Source of the DNA: Sipunculus nudus
Lineage: Eukaryota; Annelida; Sipuncula; Golfingiida; Sipunculidae
DNA length: 64,000 nt
Reading direction: 5' to 3'
Assembly: GCA_026874595.1 (NCBI GenBank)
Contig: CM049316.1
Location: 20,919,839-20,983,838 of the forward strand
Shown here: one piece after another, positions 34,270-48,251 of the stretch
Layout of the letters: each line of letters starts with the position of its first letter
How positions within the stretch are numbered: the stretch's first letter is position 1
Notes under the pieces: generated by a model
Told to the model about the DNA's origin: nothing
What the model saw: the letters and a program-made list of their open reading frames with translations, nothing else
Database searches by the model: none
Position numbers and translations under genes: made by a program

Positions 34270-34821
34270 AATTTCAACAAGTACATTGCTTATCAGGGCT
34301 TACGGTTGATTAATGTGATGTCAAAATTAAATTTATCAACAGGCATAGGTGCAGACGATATAATATCCTTCTTAGGAGCCTCAGCATTTAAAGTTCTTAC
34401 ACAGATCGTTCGAGACGATATCTCCGTTCATTTTGATACATTCTAGTGCATTTTATGTGGGAATATTTTCATTCCATTAAACATTGCTTATATTCCACGG
34501 CCCATAACTATAATGTCGCCTCTCTTGGAGGCGATAAAGCAGTCTCACGATTTTACTTAGTTACCTGCTTTATTATATTCACATAAACTTTTCGAATTCT
34601 ATTAGTTAAATTACTGATCATGTAATCAAAGGTTTTGTATGAATTTAAAGGCATGTTGGTATGCATTTTCGATACCCAGAAAGCACGGATATAGTTTTGT
34701 ACCTTCTGACATGTGTATATATTGTTGTCAAAAACCCTGTTTTGTTGAAAAAGGATGGGAAATCATCTACGGGGCTAACCTGTTTAGAATTGATGTTATT
34801 CTGCTTCAGAAGAACGGAAAT

Positions 34822-34825
<4 letters not shown>

Positions 34826-34868
<43 letters not shown>
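34826..34868. repeat. (GA)n microsatellite, unit 1 A half
   Basis: About 42 bases of GA. Equivalent tracts sit in the same place in units 2-4 (39156-39196, 43108-43156, 47086-47128), with AAAG interruptions there. Confidence 0.95.
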
Positions 34869-34872
<4 letters not shown>

Positions 34873-36215
34873 CATGTGGTCTAGCTGGTTGATCATATGT
34901 GTACATTTGTGTATATGAAGATGTTGTTACTACCCTTACATCACTTAACTGGATCTGTGAAACAAAGCAAAATACATGGAATAGTGCTATATGAAACTCT
35001 GACAGTTCAGGGACGTGGGCACCCTAACCAAAATTGGAGGCCCGGTATTCGATGCCCACACAGTGAGAACTGAATTTTCTGAGTATTCATTATTTATATA
35101 TGTATGTGCAGGAGTACATATAGAGTCGTAAAGAGGAAGTTTCTCCTGGGTAAGATGATGTGTATCAGCTAAACCTGTTGCCATGTCGACTGCACACTTC
35201 TCTTTTTCATATACAGCAATCTTTATGTATGGTATATTATTCGTATTACTCTTATTTCAAAATTGTTCAAGGGGCATGTATGCATGTTTTCACGATTCTG
35301 CTTGCCTTTCCATTCGGCATTCTGAATTGCTTCATTATTGCTATGGATCTGTAGACAACAAAATAATAAAAAAAAATACATTCAGTAACCGTGTCCCTAA
35401 TTGTAGGCCGTGTTTCATTTTATAACAAACACACAGACGGACACACACAGATAATGCATTATAAGTATATAAATATGTATGCGTCGCAATCCCAAATGAC
35501 ATGAGGGACACTGTAATATTTATACCTATATAAACGGGACCTACGTATATAGCACATTGCTCAAGGTCATAAAAACGTTACTTTGCAACAAACAGTGATT
35601 AGCGATAAAATATAATAACCATTTTAAACAAGTGGATAAAGTCGATGCTTGAACACGTATGCTAATCACGACTTACGGTTGATTCGGTCTAATGTCAAAA
35701 TTATACTGATCAACAAAGGTGCTGACGGTATAATATGGCTATAAGGAACCTGAACATTTATTATCCAACGCATTTCTTTCCAAACGCTTTCAGCTAAGAC
35801 CTAACTGTTTCAATGAAGGAAAAAAGCAATTTTATCCTTTAAACTGATTGAATTTTATTAGTACATTTACTGTAGTTGTGATCAGGGGTTTTGTAAGTTT
35901 TTAAAACCATGTTGATATGTATTTTCCGTGTTCAGTATCTGCAACTATCGGCGATACAGGAAACGTGTGTGTTGGATGAGATCATTGTGTAACCCCGTGT
36001 CGGTCATCCTTGTCACGGCAGACCTGAGACAATTCGATAAATATGTTGCCTTTGTGATCCAGGGAGTAATTAATCTTTAATTCACTGTATATGCCCATCA
36101 TTGGTAGAAAAGCACTTGTTTTTCACTTGAGAGTTACATGGTTTCATCAATGAGCTGGTCGGGTTTTGGTATACGTTTCAATTCTTGACCAGTTACAGAA
36201 CCAAGATCTGATTAT

Positions 36216-36219
<4 letters not shown>

Positions 36220-36273
<54 letters not shown>
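36220..36273. repeat. (GA)n microsatellite, unit 1 B half
   Basis: About 54 bases of GA. Equivalent tracts lie at 40257-40286, 44216-44263 and 48194-48250, varying in length between units. Confidence 0.95.
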
Positions 36274-36278
<5 letters not shown>

Positions 36279-38352
36279 AAGATTGAAACTTCGTGTAAAT
36301 AGTAATGTTATACACTGGGCCTTGATGATTACTGAGACGTGCTCCTTTAGAGTGTAAAAATATACAGATAATTTGGAGAATCTCAATCCTGGCGCCAGGA
36401 CACCTGGGCTTGATTTTTAACCCACGTGTATTTACAGGCGACTGCCTAACACTCTACTTTATTATCAGGATGATGCTTACAGCACAAACAGGAAGATTTA
36501 AACTAAAACAACTCGAACACAGTAGAAAAACCGCAGATCATGATTTTATATCACAGCTAGGAGGGTATTTTTTTTTTCTCTCGGTTCGTTGGTCGGTCTG
36601 TCTGTTAGCAACTTTACGCAATAATGTATTTATGATGGCATTTTGTGGAAGGTCAGGATAACACCCAATGATTGATCCATTGAATTTTAATATAAATCAG
36701 GATTATCATAATTTGTTTTCATAATGTCCGCGGTGAAGCATATATGGATGAACCAAAGTATTTGAGACATAACACGACAGTACAACATATGGGATCTTGA
36801 TTTGGGGATTAAAGGCATTTTTACCTAAAATATAGTCGCTTACATATTCTACGTATATTTTATTGACTTTTACAATGAATAATCAACTATGGCAATTTAT
36901 ACATGCATTTGCCGAACAGGCTGCCGATGTTACATTGTTTTATTATTATTATTATTTTATTATATATTTTCGAATTTTAATATAAAATATAACATATTAG
37001 AATAATAAATTCTGGGCTTGTTTGGTTTCTAATGTCCACATACATTTATCCATATTGTTGACTGGAGAACGTTCGTTTAGATACCGAAATCATAAGGGCG
37101 TTAAAAAATGAAACCATGCAGCTGGTTGATGTGTTATGATATTTCTACTCATGTTATAAAATGTATGTTTAATTAGTATTATGCCTAATGTTATATTGTC
37201 GGAGAGAATTTTTCTCAGTGCAAATATACAAGGTATAATGCAATGTATATCCGAAGTATAATCATAGGTGGGTCATTCTTAAATCCCCCTGTGTAGATAC
37301 AAAACGCTTAGTCACAAGTCAGTATAAATCCCTTCTATTTAAAGTCCAATTTAAGTTTAGACAAGAGGATACATGAGCGGTCATATTGCGGTAAGTTGTA
37401 AAAAGTTTTGTTGCTCATATTCTGATTATTTTATCTTCATATCTAATTCCACGGTCGGCGATCTTTTCCCTATGGGGTGATGGGCGTTGAAGCGAAATAG
37501 GAATCGTAGTAGTATATCAATAATTGACCCAAGAGTGGGGACACGGGTGTGAATCCATGTTCACAATCATAAGCATTAGAAGGTACATATGCATACACAC
37601 ATTCAATTAGTAAATCTTCAAAATCACATCAAAAGTAAAATGATGACTGGATACCAGATCTGCACTAGAGGAGTGGTCTTAAACGTGTAAGTGAGCAGGA
37701 TTATCAAGTGTAACATGGGCTGCTTGGTTTGCAGGAGTTCATTCTCTTCTAAAATCGACCTAATCCAAATGATAAGCCTTCAATTGACGATTACAAGTGC
37801 CTGGCAGGAACCCTTGCTCTTATTTGGGAAATGTCAATCAAACCTGCCTTTCTTATTATGTGGGACGTTTGGTTTTAGCCTTGACAGGGTGCGGTATATC
37901 AGTCGTGTAGAGTCACTCTAAGGACTTTGTAGTCTACTTCCTTTTCAGAAGCGATCATAAGTTAAATTTAAAGGGACTTAATCCAAATGTAAACCACAAT
38001 GCTGTCAAGTGACACTAATGACATTATCTCCGAGACTGTTATTCAAGCACTTCTGAAGTCCATCATACACTGCTGCCTAGTTATGTGGGACGTCCTGTCA
38101 TAGCCTCCAGTGTGCGAAGGATGATGGCCATTTCACCCGTTCACATCATCTCGAACTCGAAAGAAAGCAAACAGTTCATCTGTGTTTTTGTGAACCTGAG
38201 CCATTTAAAAATGACACAGCTCACTGCGAATAATATTCCATTATTTCAGGGAACCGCCAGAAATGGTAAGTCTTTAGTCCAAATATTAAAAAAAAAACCC
38301 AGAATAAAAGTATTAAACAGATGGTATACCGGATGCTCAAATAAGTGAATTT

Positions 38353-41300
38353 CTTATCAGGACTTGCGGTTTATTCGGTCTGGTGTAAAAATAAAGTATA
38401 AACAAGTATAGGCGCTGACAATATAATATGCCTGATGGGAACTTGAGCATTTGCCATTCTTACCCAGGTTTTACAAACCATTTTTTTCTTATTTATCTTG
38501 AATTTTTTATAAAAAGTTTCAGACCTTAACTAATACTGAATGTTGAAATCTGTCAATTAATGATTGAATGAATAGAATTTTATTGATATACATAATATGT
38601 ACAAGGAAAAACCCTTGCAAAATCACACAAAGAATAATATTTATTAATTTTATCACAGTTCATTCTAGTGCCAATTCTAAGGCATTTTCGTTCCATTAAA
38701 CACTGTTTATATTCTATGGCCCAAAACAGCCCCTCATGGAGGCTATAAAGCAGTCCCACGAATGCTCTAAGTGACCTACCTTAGGATATTCACATAAACA
38801 GGTCGATTTTGAACAGTAAAAAAAGTCTGTAGTGATAAGAGGTTTAAAGCCATGATGATATGTATCTCCCTGTGTCCATTTTCTCTTCCTATTTGCATAA
38901 CACAGAACGTTTACCTCGGTCGGTTAAGTTCCTTTGCTACTGCAAACCTGAAAACATAAAATAATCAAGTTGCCTTGGTGATCTAGGGAAAAATGAAACC
39001 TTACGTCACTGTATATGCATATTATTGGCAGAGAAGCACGTGTTTTTCTTTTTCGAGTTACCGAGTTTCAAGAACATTCTGGTTGGGTTTGGTACACGTA
39101 TCAATACAATTATTTCAGTGTACATTGTTCCAGTAAATATGTATATATTAACAGAGGAGAGAGAGAGAGAGAGAAAGAGAGAAAGAGAGAAAGAGAGGCA
39201 CATGTGGTCTAGATGGTTGATTATATGTGTACATTTGTGTATATGGAGACGTTGTTACGACCTTTACGTCACTGGATCTGTGAAACAAAGCAAAATACAT
39301 AGAATAGTGCTATATAAAACTCTGACAGTTCAGGCACCCTAACCAAAACTGGAGGCCCGGTATTCGATGCCCACACAGTGAGAACTGAATTTTCTGAATA
39401 TTCATTATTTATATATGTATGTGCAGGAGTACATTTAGAGTCGGAAAGAGGAAGTTTCTCCTGGATAAGATGATGCGCATCAGCTAATCTTGTTGCCATG
39501 GTGACTGCAAACTTTTCTTCTTCAAATACAGCAATCTTTATGTGTCGTATATTATTCGTATTACTCTTATATGAAAATTGCCCAAGGGGCATGTATGCAT
39601 GTTTTCACGATTCTGCTTGCCTTTCCGTTCAGCATTATGAATTGCTTCATTATTGCTATGGATCTGTAGACAACAAAATAATAAAAAAATACATTCAGTA
39701 ACCATGCCCTTAATTGTAGGCCGTGTTTCATTTGATAACAAACATACACAGAAGGACACACACAGATAATGCATTATAAGTATATAAATATGTATGCGTC
39801 GCAATCCCAAATGACACTGAGGGACACTGTAAAATATATACACATTTAAACGGGACCTACGTATATAGCACTGTTATCCTTTAAACTGGTTGAATTTAAT
39901 TAGTAAATTAACTGCCGTTGTGATCAGGGGTTTTGTAAGTTTTTAAAACCATGTTGATATGTCTGTTCCATGTGCAGTATCTGCAACTATCGGCGATAGG
40001 TAACGTGTGTTGGATGAGATCACTGCGTAACCCCGTGTCGATCATCCTTTTCACTGCAGACCTCAGACAATTCGATAATTATGATGCCTTTGTTATCCGG
40101 GGAATATTTAAACTTTACTTCACTGTATATGCCCATCATTGGTAGAGAAACACCTGTGTTTCACTTGGGGGATACTTGGTTTCATTAGTTACCTGGTCGG
40201 GTTTTGGTATACGTTTCAATTCTTGACCAGTTACAGAACCAAGATCTGATTATTTCAGAGAGAGAGAAAGAGAGAGAGAGAGAGAAGGAAGATTGAAACT
40301 TCGTGTAAATAGTAATGTTATACACTGGGCCTTGATGATTACTGAGACGTGCTCCTTTAGAGTGTAAAAAAATACAGGTTATTTGGAGAATTTCAATCCT
40401 GGCGCCAGGACACCTGGGCTTGATTTTTAACCCACGTGTATTTACAGGCGACTGCCTAACACTCTACTTTACTATCAGGATGATGCTTACAGCACAAACA
40501 GGAAGATTTAAACTAAAACAACTGGAATACAGTAGAAAAACCGCAGATCATGATTTTATATCACAGCCAGGAGGTTATCTTTTTTTCTCTTGGTTCGTTG
40601 GTCGGTCTGTCTGTTAGCAACTTTACGCAATAATGTATTTATGATGGCATTTTGTGGAAGGTCAGGATATACGTTGGATGAACCAAAGTATTTGAGACAT
40701 AACACGACAGTACAACATATGAGATCTTGATTTGGGGATTAAAGGCATTTTTACCTAAAATATAGTCGCATACATATATTCTACGTATATTTTATTGACT
40801 TTTACAATGAATAATCAACTATGGCAATTTATACATGCATTAGCCGAACAGGCTGCCGATGTTACATTGTTTTATTATTATTATTATTTTATTATATATT
40901 TTCAAATTTTAATATAAAATATAACATATTGGAATAATAAATTCTGGGCTTGTTTGGTTTCTAATGTCCACATACATTTATCCATATTGTTGATAAGGTT
41001 TCCACGTGATTGATACGACTGGAGAACGTTCGTTTAGATACCGAAATCATAAGGGCGTTAAAAATTGAAACCATGCAGCTGGTTGATGTGTTATGATATT
41101 TCTACTCATGTTATAAAATGTATGTTTAATTAGTATTATGCCTAATGTTATATTGTCGGAGAGAGTTTTTCTCAGTGCAAATATACAAGGTATAATGCAA
41201 TGTATATCCGAAGTATAATCATAGGTGGGTCATTCTTAAATCCCCCTGTGTAGATACAAAACGCTTAGTCACAAGTCAGTATAAATCCTCTCTATTTAAA

Positions 41301-42302
41301 GTCCAATTTAAGTTTAGACAAGAGGATACATGAGCGGTCATATTGCGGTAAGTTGTAAAAAGTTTTGTTGCTCATATTCTGATTATTTTATCTTCATATC
41401 TAATTCCACGGTCGGCGATCTTTTCCCTATGGGGTGATGGGCGTTGAAGCGAAATAGGAATCGTAGTAGTATATCAATAATTGACCCAAGAGTGGGGACA
41501 CGGGCGTGAATCCATGTTCACAATCATAAGCATTAGAAGGTACATACACACATTCAATTAGTAAATCTTCAAAATCACATCAAAAGTAAAATGATGACTG
41601 GATACCAGATCTGCACTAGAGGAGTGGTCTTAAACGTGTAAGTGAGCAGGATTATCAGGTGTAACATGGGCTGCTTGGTTTGCAGGAGTTCATTCTCTTC
41701 TAAAATCGACCTAATCCAAATGATAAGCCTTCAATTGACGATTACAAGTGCCTGGCAGGAACCCTTGCTCTTATTTGGGAAATGTCAATCAAACCTGCCT
41801 TCCTTATTATGTGGGACGTTTGGTTTTAGCCTTGACAGGGTGCGGTATATCAGTCGTGTAGAGTCACTCTAAGGACTTTGTAGTCTACTTCCTTTTCAGA
41901 AGCGATCATAAGTTAAATTTAAAGGGACTTAATCCAAATGTAAACCACAATGCTGTCAAGTGACACTAATGACATTATCTCCGAGACTGTTATTCAAGCA
42001 CTTCTGAAGTCCATCATACACTGCTGCCTAGTTATGTGGGACGTCCTGTCATAGCCTCCAGTGTGCGAAGGATGAAGGCCATTTCACCTGTTCACATCAT
42101 CTCGAACTCGAAAGAAAGCAAACAGTTCATCTGTGTTTTTGTGAACCTGAGCCATTTAAAAATGACACAGCTCACTGCGAATAATATTCCATTATTTCAG
42201 GGAACCGCCAGAAATGGTAAGTCTTTAGTCCAAATATTAAAAAAAAAAACAGAATAAAAGTATTAAACAAATGGTATACCCGATGCTCAAATAAGTGAAT
42301 TT
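38353..42302 (+). repeat. Array unit 2
   Basis: Nearly identical to unit 3. It lacks the 276-base segment present in unit 1 (35556-35831) that carries the B-half start landmark. Like unit 3 it also lacks about 80 bases found in units 1 and 4 (unit 1 36661-36741). Confidence 0.88.
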
Positions 42303-43109
42303 CTTATCAGGACTTGCGGTTTATTCGGTCTGGTGTAAAAATAAAGTATAAACAAGTATAGGCGCTGACAATATAATAGGCCTGATGGGAACTTGAGCAT
42401 TTGCCATTCTTACCCAGGTTTTACAAACCATTTTTTTTCTTATTTATCTTGAATTTTTTATAAAAAGTTTCAGACCTAAACTAATACTGAATGTTGAAAT
42501 CTGTCAAATAATGATTGAATGAATAGAATTTTATTGATATACATAATATGTACAAGGAAAAACCTTTGCAAAATCACACAAAGAATAATATTTATTAATT
42601 TTATCACAGTTCATTCTAGTGCCAATTCTAAGGCATTTTCGTTCCATTAAAACACTGTTTATATTCTATGGCCCAAAACAGCCTCTCATGGAGGCTATAA
42701 AGCAGTCCCACGAATGCTCTAAGTGACCTGCCTTAGGATATTCACATAAACAGGTCGATTTTGAACAGTAAAAAAACGTCTGTAGTGATAAGAGGTTTAA
42801 AGCCATGATGATATGTATCTCCCTGTGTCCATTTTCTCTTCCTATTTGCATAACACAGAACGTTTACCTCGGTCGGTTAAGTTCCTTTGCTACTGCAAAC
42901 CTGAAAACATAAAATAATCAAGTTGCCTTGGTGATCTAGGGAAAAATGAAACCTTACGTCACTGTATATGCATATTATTGGCAGAGAAGCACGTGTTTTT
43001 CTTTTTCGAGTTACCGAGTTTCAAGAACATTCTGGTTGGGTTTGGTACACGTATCAATACAATTATTTCAGTGTACATTGTTCCAGTAAATATGTATATA
43101 TTAACAGAG

Positions 43110-43143
<34 letters not shown>

Positions 43144-44212
43144 GAGAGAAAGAGAAGCACATGTGGTCTAGATGGTTGATTATATGTGTACATTTGTGTA
43201 TATGGAGACGTTGTTACGACCCTTACGTCACTGGATCTGTGAAACAAAGCAAAATACATAGAATAGTGCTATATAAAACTCTGACAGTTCAGGCACCCTA
43301 ACCAAAACTGGAGGCCCGGTATTCGATGCCCACACAGTGAGAACTGAATTTTCTGAGTATTCATTATTTATATATGTATGTGCAGGAGTACATTTAGAGT
43401 CGGAAAGAGGAAGTTTCTCCTGGATAAGATGATGCTCATCAGCTAATCTTGTTGCCATGGTGACTGCAAACTTTTCTTCTTCAAATACAGCAATCTTTAT
43501 GTGTCGTATATTATTCGTATTACTCTTATATGAAAATTGCCCAAGGGGCATGTATGCATGTTTTCACGATTCTCCTTGCCTTTCCGTTCGGCATTCTGAA
43601 TTGCTTCATTATTGCTATGGATCTGTAGACAACAAAATAATAAAAAAATACATTCAGTAACCATGCCCTTAATTGTAGGCCGTGTTTCATTTGATAACAA
43701 ACATACACAGAAGGACACACACAGATAATGCATTATAAGTATATAAATATGTATGCGTCGCAATCCCAAATGACACTGAGGGACACTGTAAAATATATAC
43801 ACATTTAAACGGGACCTACGTATATAGCACTGTTACCCTTTAAACTGGTTGAATTTAATTAGTAAATTAACTGCCGTTGTGATCAGGGGTTTTGTAAGTT
43901 TTTAAAACCATGTTGATATGTCTGTTCCATGTGCAGTATCTGCAACTATCGGCGATAGGTAACGTGTGTTGGATGAGATCATTGCGTAACCCCGTGTCGA
44001 TCATCCTTTTCACTGCAGACCTCAGACAATTCGATAATTATGATGCCTTTGTTATCCGGGGAATATTTAAACTTTAATTCACTGTATATGCCCATCATTG
44101 GTAGAGAAACACCTGTGTTTCACTTGGGGGATACTTGGTTTCATTAGTTACCTGGTCGGGTTTTGGTATACGTTTCAATTCTTGACCAGTTACAGAACCA
44201 AGATCTGATTAT

Positions 44213-44265
<53 letters not shown>

Positions 44266-46282
44266 AAGATTGAAACTTCGTGTAAATAGTAATGTTATAC
44301 ACTGGGCCTTGATGATTACTGAGACGTGCTCCTTTAGAGTGTAAAAATATACAGGTTATTTGGAGAATCTCAATCCTGGCGCCAGGACACCTGGGCTTGA
44401 TTTTTAACCCACGTGTATTTACAGGCGACTGCCTTACACTCTACTTTACTATCAGGATGATGCTTACAGCACAAACAGGAAGATTTAAACTAAAACAACT
44501 GGAATACAGTAGAAAAACCGCAGATCATGATTTTATATCACAGCCAGGAGGTTATCTTTTTTTCTCTTGGTTCGTTGGTCGGTCTGTCTGTTAGCAACTT
44601 TACACAATAATGTATTTATGATGGCATTTTGTGGAAGGTCAGGATATACGTTGGATGAACCAAAGTATTTGAGACATAACACGACAGTACAACATATGAG
44701 ATCTTGATTTGGGGATTAAAGGCATTTTTACCTAAAATATAGTCGCATACATATATTCTACGTATATTTTATTGACTTTTACAATGAATAATCAACTATG
44801 GCAATTTATACATGCATTAGCCGAACAGGCTGCCGATGTTACATTGTTTTATTATTATTATTATTTTATTATATATTTTCAAATTTTAATATAAAATATA
44901 ACATATTAGAATAATAAATTCTGGGCTTGTTTGGTTTCTAATGTCCACATACTTTTATCCATATTGTTGATAAGGTTTCCACGTGATTGATACGACTGGA
45001 GAACGTTCGTTTAGATACCGAAATCATAAGGGCGTTAAAAATTGAAACCATGCAGCTGGTTGATGTGTTATGATATTTCTACTCATGTTATAAAATGTAT
45101 GTTTAATTAGTATTATGCCTAATGTTATATTGTCGGAGAGAATTTTTCTCAGTGCAAATATACAAGGTATAATGCAATGTATATCCGAAGTATAATCATA
45201 GGTGGGTCATTCTTAAATCCCCTGTGTAGATACAAAACGCTTAGTCACAAGTCAGTATAAATCCTCTCTATTTAAAGTCCAATTTAAGTTTAGACAAGAG
45301 GATACATGAGCGGTCATATTGCGGTAAGTTGTAAAAAGTTTTGTTGCTCATATTCTGATTATTTTATCTTCATATCTGATTCCACGGTCGGCGATCTTTT
45401 CCCTATGGGGTGATGGGCGTTGAAGTGAAATAGGAATCGTAGTAGTATATCAAAAATTGACCCAAGAGTGGGGACACGGGCGTGAATCCATGTTCACAAT
45501 CATAAGCATTAGAAGGTACATATGCATACACACATTCAATTAGTAAATCTTCAAAATCACATCAAAAGTAAAATGATGACTGGATACCAGATCTGCACTA
45601 GAGGAGTGGTCTTAAACGTGTAAGTGAGCAGGATTATCAGGTGTAACATGGGCTGCTTGGTTTGCAGGAGTTCATTCTCTTCTAAAATCGACCTAATCCA
45701 AATGATAAGCCTTCAATTGACGATTACAAGTGCCTGGCAGGAACCCTTGCTCTTATTTGGGAAATGTCAATCAAACCTGCCTTCCTTATTATGTGGGACG
45801 TTTGGTTTTAGCCTTGACAGGGTGCGGTATATCAGTCGTGTAGAGTCACTCTAAGGACTTTGTAGTCTACTTCCTTTTCAGAAGCGATCATAAGTTAAAT
45901 TTAAAGGGACTTAATCCAAATGTAAACCACAATGCTGTCAAGTGACACTAATGACATTATCTCCGAGACTGTTATTCAAGCACTTCTGAAGTCCATCATA
46001 CACTGCTGCCTAGTTATGTGGGACGTCCTGTCATAGCCTCCAGTGTGCGAAGGATGAAGGCCATTTCACCTGTTCACATCATCTCGAACTCGAAAGAAAG
46101 CAAACAGTTCATCTGTGTTTTTGTGAACCTGAGCCATTTAAAAATGACACAGCTCACTGCGAATAATATTCCATTATTTCAGGGAACCGCCAGAAATGGT
46201 AAGTCTTTAGTCCAAATATTAAAAAAAAACAGAATAAAAGTATTAAACAAATGGTATACCCGATGCTCAAATAAGTGAATTT
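42303..46282 (+). repeat. Array unit 3
   Basis: Differs from unit 2 by scattered single-base changes and by GA tract lengths. It shares both deletions with unit 2, so the two are the youngest pair. Confidence 0.88.
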
Positions 46283-48189
46283 CTTATCAGGACTTGCGGT
46301 TTATTCGGTCTGGTGTAAAAATAAAGTATAAACAAGTATAGGCGCTGACAATATAATATGCCTGATGGGAACTTGAGCATTTGCCATTCTTACCCAGGTT
46401 TTACAAACCATTTTTTTCTTATTTATCTTGAATTTTTTATAAAAAGTTTCAGACCTAAACTAATACTGAATGTTGAAATCTGTCAATTAATGATTGAATG
46501 AATAGAATTTTATTGATATACATAATATGTACAAGGAAAAACCTTTGCAAAATCACACAAAGAATAATATTTATTAATTTTATCACAGTTCATTCTAGTG
46601 CCAATTCTAAGGCATTTTCGTTCCATTAAAACACTGTTTATATTCTATGGCCCAAAACAGCCTCTCATGGAGGCTATAAAGCAGTCCCACGAATGCTCTA
46701 AGTGACCTGCCTTAGGATATTCACAAAAACAGGTCGATTTTGAACAGTAAAAAAACGTCTGTAGTGAAAAGAGGTTTAAAGCCATGATGATATGTATCTC
46801 CCTGTGTCCATTTTCTCTTCCTATTTGCATAACACAGAACGTTTACCTCGGTCGGTTAAGTTCCTTTGCTACTGCAAACCTGAAAACATAAAATAATCAA
46901 GTTGCCTTGGTGATCTAGGGAAAAATGAAACCTTACGTCACTGTATATGCATATTATTGGCAGAGAAGCACGTGTTTTTCTTTTTCGAGTTACCTAGTTT
47001 CAAGAACATTCTGGTTGGGTTTGGTACACGTATCAATACAATTATTTCAGTGTACATTGTTCCAGTAAATATGTATATATTAACAGAGGAGAGAGAGAGA
47101 GAGAGAAAGAGAGAAAGAGAGAAAGAGAGGCACATGTGGTCTAGATGGTTGATTATATGTGTACATTTGTGTATATGGAGACGTTGTTACGACCCTTACG
47201 TCACTGGATCTGTGAAACAAAGCAAAATACATAGAATAGTGCTATATAAAACTCTGACAGTTCAGGCACCCTAACCAAAACTGGAGGCCCGGTATTCGAT
47301 GCCCACACAGTGAGAACTGAATTTTCTGAGTATTCATTATTTATATATGTATGTGCAGGAGTACATTTAGAGTCGGAAAGAGGAAGTTTCTCCTGGATAA
47401 GATGATGCGCATCAGCTAATCTTGTTGCCATGGTGACTGCTAACTTTTCTTCTTCAAATACAGCAATCTTTATGTGTCGTATATTATTCGTATTACTCTT
47501 ATATGAAAATTGCCCAAGGGGCATGTATGCATGTTTTCACGATTCTGCTTGCCTTTCCGTTCGGCATTATGAATTGCTTCATTATTGCTATGGATCTGTA
47601 GACAACAAAATAATAAAAAAATACATTCAGTAACCATGCCCTTAATTGTAGGCCGTGTTTCATTTGATAACAAACATACACAGAAGGACACACACAGATA
47701 ATGCATTATAAGTATATAAATATGTATGCGTCGCAATCCCAAATGACACTGAGGGACACTGTAAAATATATACACATTTAAACGGGACCTACGTATATAG
47801 CACTGTTATCCTTTAAACTGGTTGAATTTAATTAGTAAATTAACTGCCGTTGTGATCAGGGGTTTTGTAAGTTTTTAAAACCATGTTGATATGTCTGTTC
47901 CATGTGCAGTATCTGCAACTATCGGCGATATAGGTAACTTGTGTTTGATGAGATCATTGCGTAACCCCGTGTCGATCATCCTTTTCACTGCAGACCTCAG
48001 ACAATTCGATAATTATGATGCCTTTGTTATCCGGGGAGTATTTAAACCTTAATTCACTGTATATGCCCATCATTGGAAAGGAGAAACACCTGTGTTTCAC
48101 TTGGGGGATACTTGGTTTCATCAGTTATCTGGTCGGGTTTTGGTATACGTTTCAATTCTTGACCAGTTACAGAACCAAGATCTGATTAT

Positions 48190-48251
<62 letters not shown>

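Larger units (their letters stand above)
34270..38352 (+). repeat. Array unit 1
   Basis: Contains an A half (34289-35660) and a B half (35661-38352). The B half begins with its own copy of the start landmark (CACGACTTACGGTTGATTCGG at 35668), so A and B are ancient duplicates. The A half is diverged from units 2-4, while most of B is nearly identical to them. Unit 1 lacks about 25 bases near 37058 (GATAAGGTTTCCACGTGATT type) that units 2-4 have. Confidence 0.85.

Noticed and set aside
37691-37921. 76-codon frame repeated in all full array units, as a conserved gene
   Set aside because: Frames are kept only because the units are near-identical DNA. There is no known domain, and neighbouring non-coding DNA is equally conserved.
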